64,000 nt of DNA, from positions 44,518,001 through 44,582,000 of the forward strand of contig OX485804.1 of the NCBI GenBank assembly GCA_950295325.1. The letters run 5' to 3'. The notes below the pieces were generated by a model. The model was not told the DNA's origin, ran no database searches, and saw only the letters and a list, made by a program, of their open reading frames with translations. Position numbers and translations under genes: made by a program. The DNA comes from Polytrichum commune (taxonomy: Eukaryota > Streptophyta > Polytrichopsida > Polytrichales > Polytrichaceae). Positions 61,854 through 64,000 of the stretch are shown here, one piece after another. The first letter of the stretch is position 1, and each line of letters starts with the position of its first letter.

Positions 61854-62350
61854 CACAGGTAGATCACTCTAAGGCATTTTTGTGCACCACGTGCGGCTGG
61901 GGGTTTTTTGTTTTGGGGCTATTTACCTTCAAGGGTTGAATTAAAGCCTCCCTATAATTACTTAAATTTAAAAAATGGCCCATTTGTTTGCACCCTTCCA
62001 TTACCTATTTTGTCCAAGTCACTGCAATTTTTTGTACTCTATATTCCTTTTAAGTAATTTTGGACAAACGGAAATCCCAATTATCATCCATCCCCGTGAG
62101 TCCTAGACCCATTTACATACCATACTAAACATATCTTCTAGGATCCTTATCTTCAGCCCCTATATTAATTTTACAAAAAAACAATGGCCCACGTTTTATG
62201 CCCATCTAACTTACTTATAATGGGATTGTCTACATTTAATGGCCCCTTCATTATTTGGAATTCCTTCATAATTTTTATTTCAAATGATTTTAATCCTCTC
62301 TATATTATGCCGCACGTCGTTTTTAAAATGCACTAAGTGATCTACCCGTG
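61854..62350. mobile_element. hAT-like MITE, family B, copy 2
   Basis: A 497-bp element starting CACAGGTAGATCACTCTAAG and ending AGTGATCTACCCGTG. It is flanked by the exact 8-bp direct repeat TTGAAGAG (61846-61853 and 62351-62358). It matches copy 1 (10642-11201) along its length except for a shorter middle section around 62060-62120, where unrelated sequence replaces about 130 bases. Confidence 0.92.
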
Positions 62351-62454
62351 TTGAAGAGCCCTTATTTGCATGGAGCGCCATGGGGCTTGGGCCTTATCTA
62401 CCATCACTCAAATGTAGGTGTCAAAATAAGAAGAGTGACCACACAAGGCCCATA

Positions 62455-62828
62455 AGGTAAATGGGATCTAAAGTGCCTTGTTTTCTTAATTGGACCCCTA
62501 TATGTGATTGGTACGTGGTTCGGTGAGGATCAAAGAGCAAACATCATAAAGGTACATGTTGAAAAGAGATTGGACTACGTCTTCAAATATTAATAACCAC
62601 TCTACAAGTCAACAAAGAACCACGATCAGGAGGACCTATGTATACAATTAAGAAATCAACAAACATGCACTTCTCATGGAATGTCCGATTTCGAATCCAT
62701 CTTCTGCATATGTTTAAGTGTAGATTTGCTAATGCAACACAAGTTTTGTTGCATCAATCTAATCGGTAGAAGTTGAAGAACATAAAAATAAAAAACAAAA
62801 ACCCGAACCACATAACACCCACACGCCT
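62455..62828 (+). mobile_element. TA-family element, well-bounded copy
   Basis: It is bounded by TA (62453-62454 and 62829-62830). It starts AGGTAAATGGGATCTAAAG and ends AACACCCACACGCCT. It contains GATTGGTACGTGGTTCGGTG, GACTACGTCTTCAAATATTA and TAGATTTGCTAATGCAACAC. Confidence 0.7.
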
Positions 62829-62830
62829 TA

Positions 62831-63389
62831 TATCTTAGGGCACGAATCCATGTGCTAGCAAAGTCAACAAAAACCACTATACGACAATTTTTTTTACCCC
62901 TCCCACATGGAAGTATTTGCTAAATTTGCAAGAAATTAAAAATCGGCATGCAACATGATTGTAAGAAAAGAATGAAGTACAAGAGGGGTCCGTAACATTA
63001 TTCAACCATTCCATTATATTAATATTTGTACATTGCTTCATTCAAATTTTTTTCAGCGTGAGTTTGCTAGTGAAGTGCAGAGTCCGGGAAGTTCTGGGAG
63101 GCAACCGGTAGATTTCCTGCAAATTTTCATTCATCCCGGTTTTTTTTAAATTTGCCCGGAAGTGGCAGTGAGGTGGTAAGAGTAGTCGGAAAATTTCCTA
63201 GAATTTCAATTTCTTCCGGTGGCATTGCCTCCATTGGCAAATTTCCTACACTAAGAAAATATAGCCGGTTTTTTTATTTTCATGTATTCTTTGATTTTTT
63301 TGTACTTCTAAAGTATTGTTTTGTTCCATATCTCTGTCAGGATTTGAACCTGGCTTTGCCCCTACCAAATTAGGGCCAGAGATTCAGCC
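62831..63389. other. Flank of the hAT transposase, short internal repeats
   Basis: The phrases AATTTCCTRCA and TCCCGGT or TTCCGGT recur several times between 63085 and 63260. A T-loop-like GGTTCAAATCC (minus strand, near 63348) is present but no tRNA fold closes around it. No gene is seen. Confidence 0.35.
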
Positions 63390-63435
63390 TCCCAAAAATG
63401 CACAAACCTAGAATAAGATTCATGCATTTTTGGGA
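63390..63435. repeat. 13-bp perfect hairpin 3' of the hAT transposase
   Basis: TCCCAAAAATGCA (63390-63402) and its exact inverse TGCATTTTTGGGA (63423-63435) are separated by 20 bases. It lies about 150 bases beyond the transposase stop codon, where the terminal or subterminal repeat of the element would be expected. Confidence 0.65.
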
Positions 63436-63584
63436 AGTTGGTTAGTACGACATGCCCACACATATGCAAAAATCAAAGCATGTGTTAAAAAACATAGAGG
63501 AAAGAACATACAATCCACCACTAATAACAATCAAAACATGTGGGAAGAGAATGGAAAGCATAAGATGCAACCAAATGCAAGGTA

Positions 63585-64000
63585 TCAAGACAAATCATCA
63601 TATACTGAAGTGGAAGTGCTAGCTGTAGGACCCGTGGCTGCACCAGACAGATAAGTAGTTGGGTTAGCATAAAGAAACTTGTATTTTGTTTCATTCTTCC
63701 ACATGGGTATGGCATCCATTAAAATAGCATCATACTCCTCTTCAGGCCCTTCTAAAGCAACTCTGAGTAAAGCTTCCAAGTTTTTGCTTCCCAATCTATT
63801 CCTTACCCGTGTTTTAATCAAATTTTGAATGCTAAAGGCTCTCTCACATGTAGCAGTGGAAACGCATTGCACTCTAGCAATTTCAGCAAGAATAAGTAGA
63901 TTTGGGTACCTTATTTGTAAAGCATGATTCCAAGTAATCATACCCCACAAATCTCGAAAGGTCTTGTCCCCCCATTCGGTTGTGCATTGCAATTTGAAGG
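63585..64000 (-). CDS. hAT-family transposase, C-terminal part (runs off the window)
   Basis: An open minus-strand frame reaches the window edge, so the 5' part is missing; the stop is at 63585-63587. About 138 codons are visible. They carry the hAT dimerisation domain: YPNLLILAEIARVQCVSTAT, CERAFSIQNLIKTRVRNRL, then LLRVALEG and an acidic stretch. The order STATCERxFSxxxxIKTRxRNRL is typical of the ZNF862/KIAA1586-like hAT group found in many seed-free plants. The visible part is intact, so the element may be young or the gene domesticated. It is the only visible possible source of transposase for the hAT-like MITEs in this window, though a match of termini cannot be tested here. Confidence 0.88.
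   Translation of the reverse strand, partial: FKLQCTTEWGDKTFRDLWGMITWNHALQIRYPNLLILAEIARVQCVSTATCERAFSIQNLIKTRVRNRLGSKNLEALLRVALEGPEEEYDAILMDAIPMWKNETKYKFLYANPTTYLSGAATGPTASTSTSVYDDLS

Noticed and set aside
63320-63400. Possible minus-strand tRNA gene (GGTTCAAATCC near 63348)
   Set aside because: The T arm is plausible, but no acceptor stem or anticodon arm closes at the right spacing. It may be a tRNA-derived remnant at most.
1-64000. CRISPR arrays, bacterial operons, phage genes or viral genes
   Set aside because: There are no regular short spaced repeats and no prokaryotic gene layout; all real genes have spliceosomal introns.

Overview
The window is nuclear DNA from a land plant. It is AT-rich and intron-rich, most of it is decayed transposon sequence, and it holds four multi-exon protein genes. 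I rebuilt every gene by joining ORF segments at GT-AG sites (one GC-AG) and checking that the reading phase stays open across each junction. Nothing was searched against a database. One gene encodes DNAAF1/ODA7 (LRRC50), an assembly factor for axonemal dynein. Flowering plants and conifers have no motile cilia, so the source should make flagellated sperm: a bryophyte, lycophyte, fern, cycad or Ginkgo. The repeat-rich, intron-rich texture suits a fern or lycophyte, but I cannot settle that.

Layout. 1-13.6 kb has no gene; it is made of non-autonomous DNA transposons (two hAT-like families with exact 8-bp target duplications, a TAA/TTA family, a TA family) and a truncated SINE. 14.36-22.32 kb (+) is an IDM1-like chromatin regulator (two Agenet/Tudor units, TDBD, two PHD fingers, GNAT fold), with a duplicated GA/CATC-rich promoter and an overlapping uORF. 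22.3-25.5 kb is a repeat-rich gap with a fragment of the neighbouring RNase gene. 25.5-32.3 kb (-) is an RNase III-like protein with a C-terminal dsRNA-binding domain, a possible organelle presequence, one lost catalytic acid and two foldback elements in its introns. 32.3-35.9 kb holds repeats, a candidate solo LTR and a duplicated promoter segment. 35.9-40.0 kb (+) is plastid translation initiation factor IF-3. 40-43.9 kb is repeats. 43.9-52.9 kb (+) is DNAAF1; its introns carry a SINE with a complete 5S-rRNA-like head and a roughly 200-bp tandem array. 52.9-63.5 kb is repeats, and the window ends inside a minus-strand hAT transposase C-terminus.

The four genes do not form a pathway: they act in nuclear chromatin, RNA processing (probably in an organelle), plastid translation and cytoplasmic pre-assembly of ciliary dynein. 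The most unusual points are the RNase III-like gene with long hairpins in its own introns, the 5S-headed SINE inside DNAAF1, and four or five MITE families whose borders and target duplications can be read directly.
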